Shown: positions 1 to 8,518 of the stretch, in pieces
Layout of the letters: each line of letters opens with the position of its first letter
Numbering within the stretch: position 1 is the stretch's first letter
Assembly (NCBI RefSeq): GCF_025165815.1
Contig: NZ_JAFFZE010000015.1
Location: forward strand, 412,198 to 476,197
Direction: 5' to 3'
Origin: Actinophytocola gossypii
GTDB taxonomy: Bacteria > Actinomycetota > Actinomycetes > Mycobacteriales > Pseudonocardiaceae
DNA length: 64,000 nucleotides
Made by a program: the position numbers and the translations under genes
Notes under the pieces: model-generated
What the model saw: only the letters and a program-made list of their open reading frames with translations
What the model was told of the DNA's origin: nothing
The model's database searches: none

Positions 1-2
1 GC

Positions 3-551
3 TACTCGCCGAGCACCCGGCAGATCGGCGACGCGGTCGGCCTGCGGTCGTCGTCCTCGGTGTCGAGGCATCTGACGAGCCTGGAGGAGAAGGGGTTCCT
101 CCGGCGCAGCACGAGTGTGTCCCGCCCGATCGACGTGCGGATGTTCCTGCGCTCCGCCGCACCGGAGCCGGCCGCCGACTCGGTGACCGTGCCGGTGGTC
201 GGCGACATCGCCGCCGGCGTCCCGATCGCGGCCGAGGAGCACGTCGACGACCTGCTCACCCTGCCGCGCGGGATCACCGGCCGCGGCACCGTCTTCGGCC
301 TCCGGGTACGCGGCGACTCGATGGTCGACGCCGCGATCTGCGACGGCGACATCGTGGTGGTGCGCCAGCAGCACGAGGCCCACTCCGGCCAGATCGTCGC
401 CGCGATGATCGACGGCGAGGCGACGGTCAAGGTGTACCGCCGCCGCAACGGCCACGTCTTCCTCGAGCCGCGCAACCCCGCCTACGACGTGATCGACGGC
501 GACGAGGCGGTCGTGCTCGGCGTGGTCGCCTCGGTGCTGCGCAGCGTCTGA
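3..551 (+). CDS. lexA: LexA SOS repressor, 5' end outside the window
   Basis: LexA represses DNA-damage genes and cleaves itself when bound to RecA filaments. The visible 182 residues start inside the winged-helix DNA-binding domain ([12 protein letters not shown], then TSLEEKGFL) and continue into the S24 peptidase domain. Three landmarks are intact: the Ala-Gly cleavage site in VGDIAAGVP, the nucleophile in RGDSMVDAA, and the general-base lysine in [10 protein letters not shown]. The first part of the gene and its promoter lie before base 1, so the frame is open from base 3. An internal GTG at 60 would cut the HTH and is not the start. The 3' end overlaps the convergent AraC gene by 70 bases. 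Confidence 0.95.
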   Translation, partial: YSPSTRQIGDAVGLRSSSSVSRHLTSLEEKGFLRRSTSVSRPIDVRMFLRSAAPEPAADSVTVPVVGDIAAGVPIAAEEHVDDLLTLPRGITGRGTVFGLRVRGDSMVDAAICDGDIVVVRQQHEAHSGQIVAAMIDGEATVKVYRRRNGHVFLEPRNPAYDVIDGDEAVVLGVVASVLRSV

Positions 552-1306
552 GCCGCCCGCTGGTGCGTGCCTGGGGTGTGCCCGAACGCGCGGCGGAACA
601 CGTCGATGAACGCGCTGGTGGACGACCAGCCGCAGGCGTGCGCCACGGTGGTCACCGGCGTGCCGTCGGCGAGCAGGGTCAGCGCGTGGTAGAGCCGTAG
701 CTGGGTGCGCCACTGCGGGAACGTCATCCCGAGGTCGGACCGGAACAGCCGGGCCAGCGTGCGCGCGCTCGCGCCGACCACGGTGCCGAGAGCGGTCAGG
801 GTGCGGTCGTCGGCCGGGTCGGCACGCAGGATCGCGCACAGCGCCCGCAGCCGCGGGTCGGCCGGGGTGGGCAGGTGCACCGGCTGCTGCGGGGACGCGC
901 GCAGCTGGTCGAGCAGGACCGCGCGCAGCCGTCGCCGCTGCGGGGTGTGCGCGTGCGGGGTGCGGGTGTAGGTGAGGATCAGCTCCCGCAGCAGCGGGCC
1001 GACGGCCAGCACGCTCGGCTCGGTCAGGCCGAGCGGGTTCTCGGTCGCGGGCAGCCCGACCAGGTGCAACTCGAGCTCGCCGTGCGCGCGGTGCGCGTGC
1101 ACGGTTCCGGCCGGCACCCAGATCGCGCGGGTGGCGGGCGCGACCCAGGACCCCCGGTCGGTGGTGATCGCCAGCACGCCTCGGGCGGCGTAGACGATCT
1201 GGTGCTCGTCGTGGTGGTGCGCGTCGATGCCGGTGCCCGAGGCGAGCGTTTGCGCCAGGGTCGGGGCGACCGGGGTGTGGCGGATCTCCGTCATCGGTTG
1301 GCACAT
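482..1306 (-). CDS. AraC-family regulator with N-terminal cupin domain
   Basis: A 274-residue AraC/XylS regulator. The first ~130 residues carry a cupin-like ligand-binding region ([15 protein letters not shown], then [10 protein letters not shown]). The C-terminal ~100 residues hold the two-helix-turn-helix domain, ending in the family signature around [19 protein letters not shown] and TPG. ATG codons at 1306 and 1294 are both possible starts; neither has a clear ribosome site. It is transcribed away from the MFS exporter at 1348, only about 40 bases off. In this family that arrangement usually means the regulator controls the exporter. The ligand is unknown. Confidence 0.9.
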   Translation of the reverse strand: MCQPMTEIRHTPVAPTLAQTLASGTGIDAHHHDEHQIVYAARGVLAITTDRGSWVAPATRAIWVPAGTVHAHRAHGELELHLVGLPATENPLGLTEPSVLAVGPLLRELILTYTRTPHAHTPQRRRLRAVLLDQLRASPQQPVHLPTPADPRLRALCAILRADPADDRTLTALGTVVGASARTLARLFRSDLGMTFPQWRTQLRLYHALTLLADGTPVTTVAHACGWSSTSAFIDVFRRAFGHTPGTHQRAAQTLRSTEATTPSTTASSPSITS

Positions 1307-1347
1307 TATCGGAAGTGCGACACGCCGCCGGCCGCGAGCATGGTGCG

Positions 1348-2481
1348 GTGTCGTGGACCAAGCCGATCGTCCTGCTGGCCGTCGGTCACTCCTGTGTGGA
1401 CGTCTACCAGGGCGCGGTGGCCGCGCTGGTGCCGTTCTTCGTCGCCGAGCGCGACTACGGCTACGCCGCCGCGTCCGGCATCGTGCTCGCCGCGTCGCTG
1501 CTGTCGTCGGTGGCGCAGCCGGTGTTCGGGGCGCTGACCGACCGGTGGGCGATGCCCTGGCTGCTGCCGGTGAGCACGGTCCTCGGCGGGGTCGGCGTCG
1601 CGCTGTCCGGCGTCACGGGCTCCTACGCGCTGACATTGGCCTTCGTCGCGGTGTCCGGGCTCGGGGTGGCCGCCTACCACCCGGAGTCGGCGCGGGTCGC
1701 CCGGCTCGTCAGCGGGCCCGGGCACACCGGGATGAGTTGGTTCTCCCTCGGCGGCAACGTCGGGTTCGCGCTCGCGCCCGTGCTGGTGGCCGCGGCCCTG
1801 GCGGCCGGCGGGCTCCGGTTCACCCCGCTGCTCGTCCTGCCGGCGATCGTCGGCAGCGTGCTGTGCCTGCCCGTCCTGCGCGCGCTCGGCTCGCGCGCCC
1901 CCGCGAGGTCCGGCCGGGCGGACGCGGCCGGGACCGACGACATCGCCTCGTTCCTGCGGCTGTCGGCGGCGGTGGTGTTCCGGTCGATCGTGTTCGTCGG
2001 CCTGAGCGCGTTCGTCTCGCTGTACGCCCAGGAACGCACCGGGGGCGGCGTCGCGGCCGGCGGGGCCGCGCTGTTCCTGCTCTACCTCGGCGGGGCGGTC
2101 GGCACGGTGCTGGGCGGCCGGTTGGCGAACCGGTGGGACCGGGTCACCGTCGTGCGCCGGTCGTACCTGCTCACCGTCGGCGCGGTCGCCGGAGTCGTGT
2201 TCGTGCCCGGCCCGGCCGTGTACGTGTTCGTCGCGCTGACCTCCGCCGGCCTGTACGTGCCGTTCTCCCTGCAGATCACGCTCGGCCAGGACTACCTGCC
2301 CACCCGAGTGGGCACCGCGAGCGGCGTCACCCTCGGGCTGACCGTCAGCGTCGGCGGCCTCGCCAGCCCGCTCGTCGGTACGCTGGCCGACCACACGTCC
2401 CTGCGGACCGCCCTCGCCCCGCTGATCGCCATGCCCGTACTGAGTTGGCTGGCGATCCGCACCCTGCGCGAACCCGGGTGA
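1348..2481 (+). CDS. MFS exporter, fosmidomycin-resistance (Fsr) type
   Basis: About 377 residues with roughly twelve hydrophobic segments. The opening GHSCVDVYQGAVAALVPFF resembles the Fsr subfamily, which starts with a GH.CVD.YQGA.PALLPF pattern. AYHPESARVARLVS after the fourth segment is also typical of that group. Fsr proteins are proton-driven drug exporters of the inner membrane; the substrate here cannot be told. The GTG at 1348 places the start just before the first membrane helix. A longer form from GTG 1315 would add 11 polar residues and is less likely. The divergent AraC gene is the probable regulator. Confidence 0.85.
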   Translation: MSWTKPIVLLAVGHSCVDVYQGAVAALVPFFVAERDYGYAAASGIVLAASLLSSVAQPVFGALTDRWAMPWLLPVSTVLGGVGVALSGVTGSYALTLAFVAVSGLGVAAYHPESARVARLVSGPGHTGMSWFSLGGNVGFALAPVLVAAALAAGGLRFTPLLVLPAIVGSVLCLPVLRALGSRAPARSGRADAAGTDDIASFLRLSAAVVFRSIVFVGLSAFVSLYAQERTGGGVAAGGAALFLLYLGGAVGTVLGGRLANRWDRVTVVRRSYLLTVGAVAGVVFVPGPAVYVFVALTSAGLYVPFSLQITLGQDYLPTRVGTASGVTLGLTVSVGGLASPLVGTLADHTSLRTALAPLIAMPVLSWLAIRTLREPG

Positions 2482-2691
2482 CCCTCCGCGACCGGACGTC
2501 GCACGCCCGGTGAAGAACGGTGCGGAACAATGGTGCGCGCGACGACTCAGGGTGGTCGCGTTCTCGGGACGATCACTCCGGACCGAATCCCAGTCCACCC
2601 TTTACGGGCAATTCCTTCTGCCCTCCCTGACATGCCCGGAAACCATTGCTAGCTTCGAACGCGGACGTTCCCGACCAATCGGAGAGGAACC

Positions 2692-3000
2692 ATGCGCAAA
2701 TTCGTCGTTGCGGGTCTGGCGACATTTCTTGTCGTGGCTGGATCGCCGGCTTCCGCGGACACCGCCGAAGCCCAGGGAGAAGTCACGGTTTTCTCCACGG
2801 AATTTCAGGAGCTGAGCGTGTACGAGAACCCGAGTGGTTGCCAGGTGCTTCCGCTTGGCGCACACGTGCTCGTCAACCGGACCGACCAGCCGGTGCGCAT
2901 CCACGCCGACCCGTTCTGCGCGACCCCGAGCCTGGTGGTGCCCCCCGCGTACGGCTCGCACGTTCCCCCCGACTCCGGATCCTTCTCGGTCGACGCGTGA
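2692..3000 (+). CDS. small secreted protein, function unknown
   Basis: 102 residues behind a good ribosome site (GGAGAGGAACC before ATG). The N-terminus is a classical Sec signal peptide: MRK, a hydrophobic stretch, then a likely cut after ASA. The mature part of about 80 residues has two cysteines (in SGCQVL and DPFCATP) that could form one disulphide, and contains HVLVNRTDQPVRIHADP. I do not recognise a family. Its stop codon overlaps the GTG start of the nucleotide-sugar dehydrogenase in a GTGA tetranucleotide, so the two are translationally coupled. That coupling is odd for a secreted protein and a cytosolic enzyme. Confidence 0.7.
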   Translation: MRKFVVAGLATFLVVAGSPASADTAEAQGEVTVFSTEFQELSVYENPSGCQVLPLGAHVLVNRTDQPVRIHADPFCATPSLVVPPAYGSHVPPDSGSFSVDA

Positions 3001-4256
3001 CGACCGGCCGCGACCTGGTCGTGGTCGGTCTCGGTTACGCCGGCATGCCGCTCGTGCGGCAGGCGTGCCGGGCCGGCCTGCGCACCGCCGGCGTCGACGT
3101 CGACCCGCACGTCGTCGCCGAGCTGACCGCCCGCCGCTCGCACGTCTCCGGCATCTCCGCCGCCGACGTCGCGGCCATGGCCGACGCCGGGTTCACCGCG
3201 GGCACCGACCCGGCCGTCGTCGCCGGCGCGGACACCGTCGTGATCTGCGTGCCCACCGGCCTCGCGCCGGACCGGACCCCGGACCTGGACCCGTTGCGGG
3301 CCGCGACCACGAGCGTCGGGCGGCACCTGCGCCCCGGCGCCCTGGTGGTGGTCGAGTCCACCAGCTTCCCCGGCACCACCGACGACGTGGTGCTGCCGAT
3401 CCTGGAACGGCACAGCGGACTCCGCGCCGGCGAGGACTTCTACCTGGCCTTCGCGCCGGAGCGGATCGACCCGGGCAACACCCGGTACGGCCTGGTCGAC
3501 ACGCCGAAGGTGGTCGGCGGGCACACACCGCTGTGCGCCAAGTACTGCGCCACCTTCTACAGCCGCCTGGTGGACACCGTCGTGGTCGCCAGGGGCACCC
3601 GGGAGGCCGAGCTCGCCAAGCTGCTGGAGAACACCTACCGGTTCGTGAACATCGCCCTGGTCAACGAGTTCGCCCGGTACTGCGACGCGGTCGGCATCGA
3701 CGTCTGGGACGTGCTGCACTGCGCGGGAACCAAGCCGTTCGGGTTCGCCCGGTTCGAGCCCGGCCCGGGCGTCGGCGGCCACTGCATCCCGGTCGACCCG
3801 CTGTACCTGACCGGCCGGGCCGTCGAGGAGGGCTTCACGTTCTCCCTCGTCGAGGCCGCGCGCACGGTCAACGACGCGATGCCGGCACACGTCGTGCGCC
3901 GGGCCGCCGCACTGCTCGGCGACCGCGGCCCGGCCGGCGCGTCGGTGCTGCTGCTCGGCGTGACCTACAAGGCCGACGTCCCGGACACCCGGGAGTCGCC
4001 CGCCGTGCCGATCGCGGCCGGCCTGGCCGAACTCGGCGCGCACGTCGCCTACCACGACCCGCACGTACCGAGCCTACGAGCGGACGGTGTCGAGCTGCGC
4101 CGCGAAACCGACCTCCGCGCGGCCGTCGCCCGTGCCGACCTGAGCATTCTCCTGCAGAACCACACCGGTTACGACCCCATTCTGCTGGCCACGGCCCCCC
4201 GGCTCCTCCTGGACACCAGGGGCAGGATTTCCGGATGCCGCGTCCAGTATTTGTGA
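2997..4256 (+). CDS. nucleotide-sugar dehydrogenase (UDP-glucose/UDP-ManNAc dehydrogenase family)
   Basis: 419 residues from GTG 2997, which overlaps the previous stop. Enzymes of this family oxidise the C6 hydroxyl of a UDP- or GDP-sugar to a carboxylate in two NAD+-dependent steps. The N-terminal Rossmann fold has VVVGLGYAGMPL. The central domain has LLENTYRFVNIALVNEF, and the catalytic cysteine is Cys263 in GGHCIPVDPLY. The C-terminal domain has the expected GVTYKADVPDTRESPA. The VPTG and FAPERIDPG signatures favour the WecC/TviB (N-acetyl-hexosamine) branch over UDP-glucose dehydrogenase, but the substrate is not settled. It may supply a uronic acid to the neighbouring biosynthetic operons. 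Confidence 0.9.
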   Translation: MTTGRDLVVVGLGYAGMPLVRQACRAGLRTAGVDVDPHVVAELTARRSHVSGISAADVAAMADAGFTAGTDPAVVAGADTVVICVPTGLAPDRTPDLDPLRAATTSVGRHLRPGALVVVESTSFPGTTDDVVLPILERHSGLRAGEDFYLAFAPERIDPGNTRYGLVDTPKVVGGHTPLCAKYCATFYSRLVDTVVVARGTREAELAKLLENTYRFVNIALVNEFARYCDAVGIDVWDVLHCAGTKPFGFARFEPGPGVGGHCIPVDPLYLTGRAVEEGFTFSLVEAARTVNDAMPAHVVRRAAALLGDRGPAGASVLLLGVTYKADVPDTRESPAVPIAAGLAELGAHVAYHDPHVPSLRADGVELRRETDLRAAVARADLSILLQNHTGYDPILLATAPRLLLDTRGRISGCRVQYL

Positions 4257-4293
4257 AACAAGGGCAAATTCAACGGAAGGGATCCCCGAAGCC

Positions 4294-4827
4294 ATGACCA
4301 CGTCGATGGCCAGTGACCGACTCAGGCAGCGTTTCGCCAAATGGGACACCAACGGCAACGGTTCGCTGGAACGTACGGACTTCGAGCAGGAGGCCGAGCG
4401 CATCTGCGCCGCGTTCGGCGCCCAGCCCCAGTCCAAACAGGCGAAGAACCTTCGGGCCGCCTTCGGCAATCTCTTCGACTTCCACGCCCGCGAGGCCGGG
4501 GTGGGACCGAACGGTTCGGTGAGCGAGGACGACTTCGTCCGCGTCAACGACAAGCTGATGTTCACCGACGGCGAGGCGAGCTTCAACCGCGTGCTCCGCC
4601 CGGTGATGCAGGCGCTGGTCGGGCTGTGCGACCGGAACGCCGACGGCATGATCAACCAGCAGGAGTTCAGCGCCTGGCTCGACGGTGTCGGCGTCGGCGA
4701 GACGCAGGCCCGCGAGGCCTTCCGGCAGATCGACACCGACAACGACGGCGAGCTGTCCGTCGAGGAACTGCTCGGCGCCGTGCGCGCCTTCCACTACGGC
4801 AAGCTGGACGTGCCGCTGCTCGGCTGA
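4294..4827 (+). CDS. calerythrin-type EF-hand calcium-binding protein
   Basis: 177 residues, the same length as calerythrin of Saccharopolyspora erythraea. Four EF-hand positions can be seen. Hand 1 is at residues 18-29 (DTNGNGSLERTD), hand 3 at 113-124 (DRNADGMINQQE) and hand 4 at 147-158 (DTDNDGELSVEE). Hand 2, near residues 69-80, lacks the acidic ligands and is probably silent, as in calerythrin. No signal peptide is present, so it should act in the cytoplasm as a calcium sensor or buffer. It lies 37 bases after the sugar dehydrogenase and may be cotranscribed. A GC-rich hairpin follows directly. Confidence 0.93.
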   Translation: MTTSMASDRLRQRFAKWDTNGNGSLERTDFEQEAERICAAFGAQPQSKQAKNLRAAFGNLFDFHAREAGVGPNGSVSEDDFVRVNDKLMFTDGEASFNRVLRPVMQALVGLCDRNADGMINQQEFSAWLDGVGVGETQAREAFRQIDTDNDGELSVEELLGAVRAFHYGKLDVPLLG

Positions 4828-5279
4828 GCCGGCCGGCGCCCGGGGCGGTTCCGTCGGGAGCCGCCCCGTGCGCCTTTCCAGGTCGCGGCCCGGAACGTCA
4901 CCGGCAGCTCCGGGGCCAGCTCCAGGTCCGCGCCCGACACCGGCACCGGGGCCGCGACCAGGATGTTGTAGTGGTTCGGGAAGTGGCACGCGTCGAATCC
5001 GTGCACGGTGCCGACCAGCCGGTCGCCGATCCACAGCTCGTCGCCCCGGTCGATCACGCCGGCGTTGTGCAGCTCGGCGAACCCGAGGAACCCGACCCGG
5101 TCGATCCGCGTCCCCGGCGCGGTCTCGGCATGGTCGGTGGTGACCAGCTCGTGCACCTCACCCGCCCGCACGCACCGGCTGGCGTGCGGCTCCAGGGTCA
5201 TCCCACGCTCGTCCCGCCGGTGCAGCAGCACCTTCACCAGCGCGCCGCGCACCACCCGCTTCTCGCCGTTCTCCCTCAC
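4794..5279 (-). CDS. uncharacterised 161-residue protein ending the leftward operon
   Basis: Translation starts at GTG 5279, which overlaps the stop of the upstream oxidoreductase (GTGA), so it is the last gene of the leftward operon. I do not recognise a family. Visible features are a hydrophilic, cysteine-poor protein with GALVKVLLHRRDERGMTLEPH, FAELHNAGVIDRGDELW and FPNHYNILVAAPVPVSGADL. It has no signal peptide and no membrane segment. The C-terminal ~35 residues are basic, low in complexity and overlap the EF-hand gene by 34 bases, so the end of the reading frame may be run-through of little importance. Its position suggests a pathway enzyme or binding protein. Confidence 0.7.
   Translation of the reverse strand: MRENGEKRVVRGALVKVLLHRRDERGMTLEPHASRCVRAGEVHELVTTDHAETAPGTRIDRVGFLGFAELHNAGVIDRGDELWIGDRLVGTVHGFDACHFPNHYNILVAAPVPVSGADLELAPELPVTFRAATWKGARGGSRRNRPGRRPAQPSSGTSSLP
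4841..4868 (+). terminator. GC-rich hairpin after the EF-hand gene
   Basis: An 8-bp perfect stem, CGGGGCGG at 4841-4848 pairing with CCGCCCCG at 4861-4868, with a 12-base loop. There is no T-run, as is usual for actinomycete terminators. It sits 14 bases after the EF-hand stop, inside the 3' end of the convergent gene. Confidence 0.5.
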
Positions 5280-6172
5280 GCCGTACCCACCATGCCTTCC
5301 GTCCGATAACAGGACTCGACCAGCGCCAGCGCCGCCAACCCGTCCTCCGCCGCGGACCGCCCGGCCTCGACCAGCCCGGCGAACTCCGCCACCACACCCC
5401 GGTACTCGTGCCGCAACGACTCCTTGAACCCCGGGTGCCCGGCCAGCAGGTCCGCGTGCCGCCGAGTGCCGTCGGCCAGCTCCACCACCACGTCCTTCAC
5501 CTCGCCGGGGTACGACCAGTCCAGCTCCACCCGTGCCGTCGCTCCGTCCCCGGCGCGCAGGTCGACCGTCGCCCGCCGGTCGACCCCCGCCTCGCGGACG
5601 ACCGACACGTCGGTGACCTCGACGTCCCCGAGCACCCGGCGGACCAGGTCGAAGGCGTTCGGCCCGTTGTCGGCGACGCACCCGCCGCCGCACCGCCGAG
5701 GATCCAGGTACCAGGCGTCCACCCCGACGTGCTCCTCGATCCGTTCCAGGTACCGCACCGCCACGTGCGTCGGCCGCGTGTCCACAGCGGACAGCAGCGC
5801 GCGGAAGTTGTCGTTGTAGCGCCGGTGGAACGCGGTGAACAGCGGCACCCCCGCCGCCCGCGCCCGCCGGTCCAGGTCGGTCGCGTCCGCCATCGTCGTG
5901 GCCAACGGCTTCTCCACGCACACCGCCACCCGTTCGGCCAGTGCGTCCGCGCACACCGCGTGGTGCGCGTCGTTCGGCACCGTGACCACCACGGCGTCCA
6001 GCCCGGCCTCGGCGAGCATCCGCCGGTGCTCGGTGAACCGCGCCGCCGGCCCGTCGAGCAGCTCCGCCCGGACGTCGCAGACCGCCGCGAGCGTCAGCCC
6101 GGGGTGGTCGCGCACGGCGTCCAGGTACAGCCGCCCGATCACGCCGAGCCCGACAACGCCGACCCGGGTCAC
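5276..6172 (-). CDS. Gfo/Idh/MocA-family oxidoreductase (copy 1)
   Basis: 298 residues from GTG 6172, coupled to the preceding gene by GTGA. The N-terminal Rossmann motif is VGVVGLGVIGRLYLDAV, followed by VVVTVPNDAHHAV and the family's VEKPLATTMADA segment, whose EKP lysine is the usual catalytic residue. The C-terminal domain carries HRRYNDNFRAL and GGGCVADNGPNAFDLVRRV. These enzymes oxidise or reduce a ring hydroxyl of sugars, inositols or sugar nucleotides with NAD(P). In amino-sugar and aminocyclitol pathways they make the ketone that a DegT aminotransferase then aminates. Two such pairs occur in this locus. Confidence 0.88.
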   Translation of the reverse strand: MTRVGVVGLGVIGRLYLDAVRDHPGLTLAAVCDVRAELLDGPAARFTEHRRMLAEAGLDAVVVTVPNDAHHAVCADALAERVAVCVEKPLATTMADATDLDRRARAAGVPLFTAFHRRYNDNFRALLSAVDTRPTHVAVRYLERIEEHVGVDAWYLDPRRCGGGCVADNGPNAFDLVRRVLGDVEVTDVSVVREAGVDRRATVDLRAGDGATARVELDWSYPGEVKDVVVELADGTRRHADLLAGHPGFKESLRHEYRGVVAEFAGLVEAGRSAAEDGLAALALVESCYRTEGMVGTA

Positions 6173-7260
6173 CGGGAGAACCCCGCCGCCACCAGGTCCC
6201 GGTACACGTCCGGCGCGAGCGGCACCCCCGTCTCCCGGTGCCGCTCGGCGCGCTCGGCCTCCAACCAGCCGGGGTATCGCACCGGCCCCGACCCGGGCGT
6301 CGTCGGGCAGTCCAGCAGCGTCCCGAACAGCGACCACGCGTCGGCGGCGAACCCGCCATCGGGCCGCACGGTTCCCGGCGCGATCGCGAGCACCAGGTAG
6401 CCGATGTCGTCGTCGGTACCGTGCGGGCGGCCGTCGCCGGTCAGCGCGGCGGGGGAGGGGCCGAGCGCGGCGCCGGGCAGCGCCGCGGCGAGCAGCTCGA
6501 CCGCGACCGCGAGCCCGAACCCCTTGTACGCGCCGGTCTCCGGGCTGCCGCCGAGCCACCGCAGGTGCGCCTCGCCCCGGTCGAACGCCGCCGGATCGGT
6601 GACCGGCTCGCCGTCCTCGCCGGCCAGCCAGCCCTCGGGCACCGGCTCGCCCGCGCGGGCCGCGGCCCGCACCCGGCCGGTCGGCACCACCGTCGTGCTC
6701 ATGTCCAGCACGAACGGCCGGCCCGGCAGCGCGGGCGCGGCGACGCTGAGCGGGTTCGTGCCGAGCATGGCGACCGCGCCGCCGGGGGGCCGCGCGATCC
6801 GCTGGTCGCCGCAGTTGCTGGCCACCACGCCGATCATGCCCCGGTCGGCCGCCACCCCCGCGTGGTGCCCGGCGCAGCCGAAGTGCGTGCCGCCACGGAC
6901 CGAGACCAGGCCGATCCCGTGCGCGTGCGCCCGGTCCGCCGCCACGTGCACCGCCTCGGTGGCCGCCCACAGGCCCAGCGCCTGCCGCGCGTCGAGCAGC
7001 ACCGCGGGCCCGGTGTCGCGGACCGCGAGCGGCTCGGCGGCCGGGTCGCAGCGGCCGGAGTCGAGCAGCGGCAGGTACAGCCGGCACAGATTGGCCAGCC
7101 CGTGTGAGCCGAGCCCGTGCAGGTCGCCGTACAGCAGCGCGTCGGCGGCCGTCGCGGCGCGCTCCGCCGGCACGCCGCGCTCGCGGAACACCTCCGCGGT
7201 GAACGAACGCAGCTCCTCGTACGGCACGCGGACGCGGGTGTCATGAAGCGTCAGGGACAT
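6169..7260 (-). CDS. Ldh-family (YlbC/malate-lactate type 2) dehydrogenase
   Basis: 363 residues starting at ATG 7260. It has the fold-specific landmarks of the second malate/lactate dehydrogenase family: DLHGLGSHGL near residue 50, SVRGGTHFGCAGHHA near 120, and GTNPLSVAAPA followed by LDMSTTVVPTGRV near 185-200. Members use NAD(P)H on 2-oxo acids, cyclic imino acids or ureidoglycolate. A role reducing an alpha-keto or imino intermediate is the reasonable guess. Its first 20 bases overlap the end of the upstream deacylase gene, and its stop overlaps the next start, so it is tightly embedded in the operon. Confidence 0.85.
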   Translation of the reverse strand: MSLTLHDTRVRVPYEELRSFTAEVFRERGVPAERAATAADALLYGDLHGLGSHGLANLCRLYLPLLDSGRCDPAAEPLAVRDTGPAVLLDARQALGLWAATEAVHVAADRAHAHGIGLVSVRGGTHFGCAGHHAGVAADRGMIGVVASNCGDQRIARPPGGAVAMLGTNPLSVAAPALPGRPFVLDMSTTVVPTGRVRAAARAGEPVPEGWLAGEDGEPVTDPAAFDRGEAHLRWLGGSPETGAYKGFGLAVAVELLAAALPGAALGPSPAALTGDGRPHGTDDDIGYLVLAIAPGTVRPDGGFAADAWSLFGTLLDCPTTPGSGPVRYPGWLEAERAERHRETGVPLAPDVYRDLVAAGFSR

Positions 7261-8518
7261 GGTCCTCCTCCGGCCGGCACCGCGCCGCGAACTCGGTGAG
7301 CACGCGGGTCACGGTGCCGGCGAACGTGTCCAGTTGGGTCAGTTCGGCGAACTCGCCGCCGGCGTGGGCGTTGTTGTCGGCCAGGCACCCGGGGCCGAGT
7401 ACGACGGTCGCGGCGTCCGGCACGCCGGCCAGCCAGATGGCGTCGCAGGTGAACGCCGGCTCGCCGGCGGGCCACGGGGCGACCCCGGCGTCGTCGAGCA
7501 GCGCGGTGGCCCAGGTGTCCCGGCAGTCCAGGGCGGGCAGCCCGCGCTTGGCCCAGCGCAACGACACGACCCGGGCGGCGTCCTCGGCGGTGCGACGCAG
7601 CTCCCGCGTGCCGGCGAACCGCCGGCGGAACTCGGCCACCCCGGACCACACGGCCTCGGTGACGCGCCGTTCCAGCCGCCGGCCGGCGTCGCGGGTCGGG
7701 TAGGACAGGTTGAACAGCAGCCGCCCCGACCCGTACACCCGGTTGTGCGCGTCCCCGGTGTGCAGCCCGGCGACGCACACCCGGCCGCCCGGCTCGGCGC
7801 CGTCCAGCTCGGCGGCCAGGTGCTGGGCCAGGAACCCGAGCAGCACCGTCGCGTTGTGCCCGGCGTCCGGCCGGTCGTCGATGCTGCCCGTCCCGTCGGC
7901 CTCGACGCACGCGGTCATCGCGGCCGTCGACCTGGTGGCGTAACGCAGCCCGGTCGGCTCGCAGAACACGTTGAGCCGCCCGGTGAACCCGGCCTCGACG
8001 AGTGGCCGCGTGCCGTAGGTGCCCATCGCGCCGCCCTCCTCGCCGGCCACCGCCTGCACCAGCACCCCGACCGAGTCGAGCACCGGCCGGGCGGCCCGCA
8101 CCCCGGCGAGCAGGGCGACGGCCGGGCCCTTGGCGTCGATGGCGCCCCGCCCGGTGAACCGGGCACCGTCGAACCCGACCGGCTCCTGTCCGGCGACGGT
8201 GTCCAGGTGCACGTTGAACATCACCGTGGGCAGGCCGGGCGGCCCGAGGCGCAGCACCAGGCTCGGCTGCGCGGCGAGGAACCCCGGCTCGGCGGCCCGC
8301 TCCCGCACGACCAGCGGCACGTCGTCCCGGTCGAGCACCGCCGGATCGGGGGCGGCGTGGAGGACCGTGCGGAACCCGGCCTCGGCCGCCGCGGCCGCGT
8401 ACAGCCGCTGGGCGCCGGGAAGGTCGTTGTCCGCGCGCTCGGACTCCAGCGGGTTCTCGGTGGGGATCCGGAGCAGGCGCAGCAGCAGCTCGTGGTCCGC
8501 CGTGGAGAGTGCGGTCAT
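7241..8518 (-). CDS. M20-family metallopeptidase/deacylase (ArgE/DapE type)
   Basis: 425 residues from ATG 8518 (ATGA overlap with the upstream stop). M20 enzymes hydrolyse amide bonds with two zinc ions. The metal-site pattern is present: MFNVHLDTVAGQ supplies the first His and Asp, RGAIDAKGP the bridging Asp, and AVAGEEGGAMGT the Glu pair. GCLADNNAHAGGEFAEL near the end is the usual C-terminal metal-site segment. In a biosynthetic operon such a protein often removes an N-acyl protecting group or acts as an amidohydrolase. The substrate cannot be read from the sequence. Confidence 0.85.
   Translation of the reverse strand: MTALSTADHELLLRLLRIPTENPLESERADNDLPGAQRLYAAAAAEAGFRTVLHAAPDPAVLDRDDVPLVVRERAAEPGFLAAQPSLVLRLGPPGLPTVMFNVHLDTVAGQEPVGFDGARFTGRGAIDAKGPAVALLAGVRAARPVLDSVGVLVQAVAGEEGGAMGTYGTRPLVEAGFTGRLNVFCEPTGLRYATRSTAAMTACVEADGTGSIDDRPDAGHNATVLLGFLAQHLAAELDGAEPGGRVCVAGLHTGDAHNRVYGSGRLLFNLSYPTRDAGRRLERRVTEAVWSGVAEFRRRFAGTRELRRTAEDAARVVSLRWAKRGLPALDCRDTWATALLDDAGVAPWPAGEPAFTCDAIWLAGVPDAATVVLGPGCLADNNAHAGGEFAELTQLDTFAGTVTRVLTEFAARCRPEEDHVPDAS

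Noticed and set aside
1306..2598. Long minus-strand open frame opposite the MFS exporter
   Set aside because: Composition is Gly/Gln/Arg/His-rich without family motifs; it is the antisense shadow expected at this GC content. The same applies to 2805-4064, 10513-11691, 14217-15848 and 57850-59709 on the minus strand.
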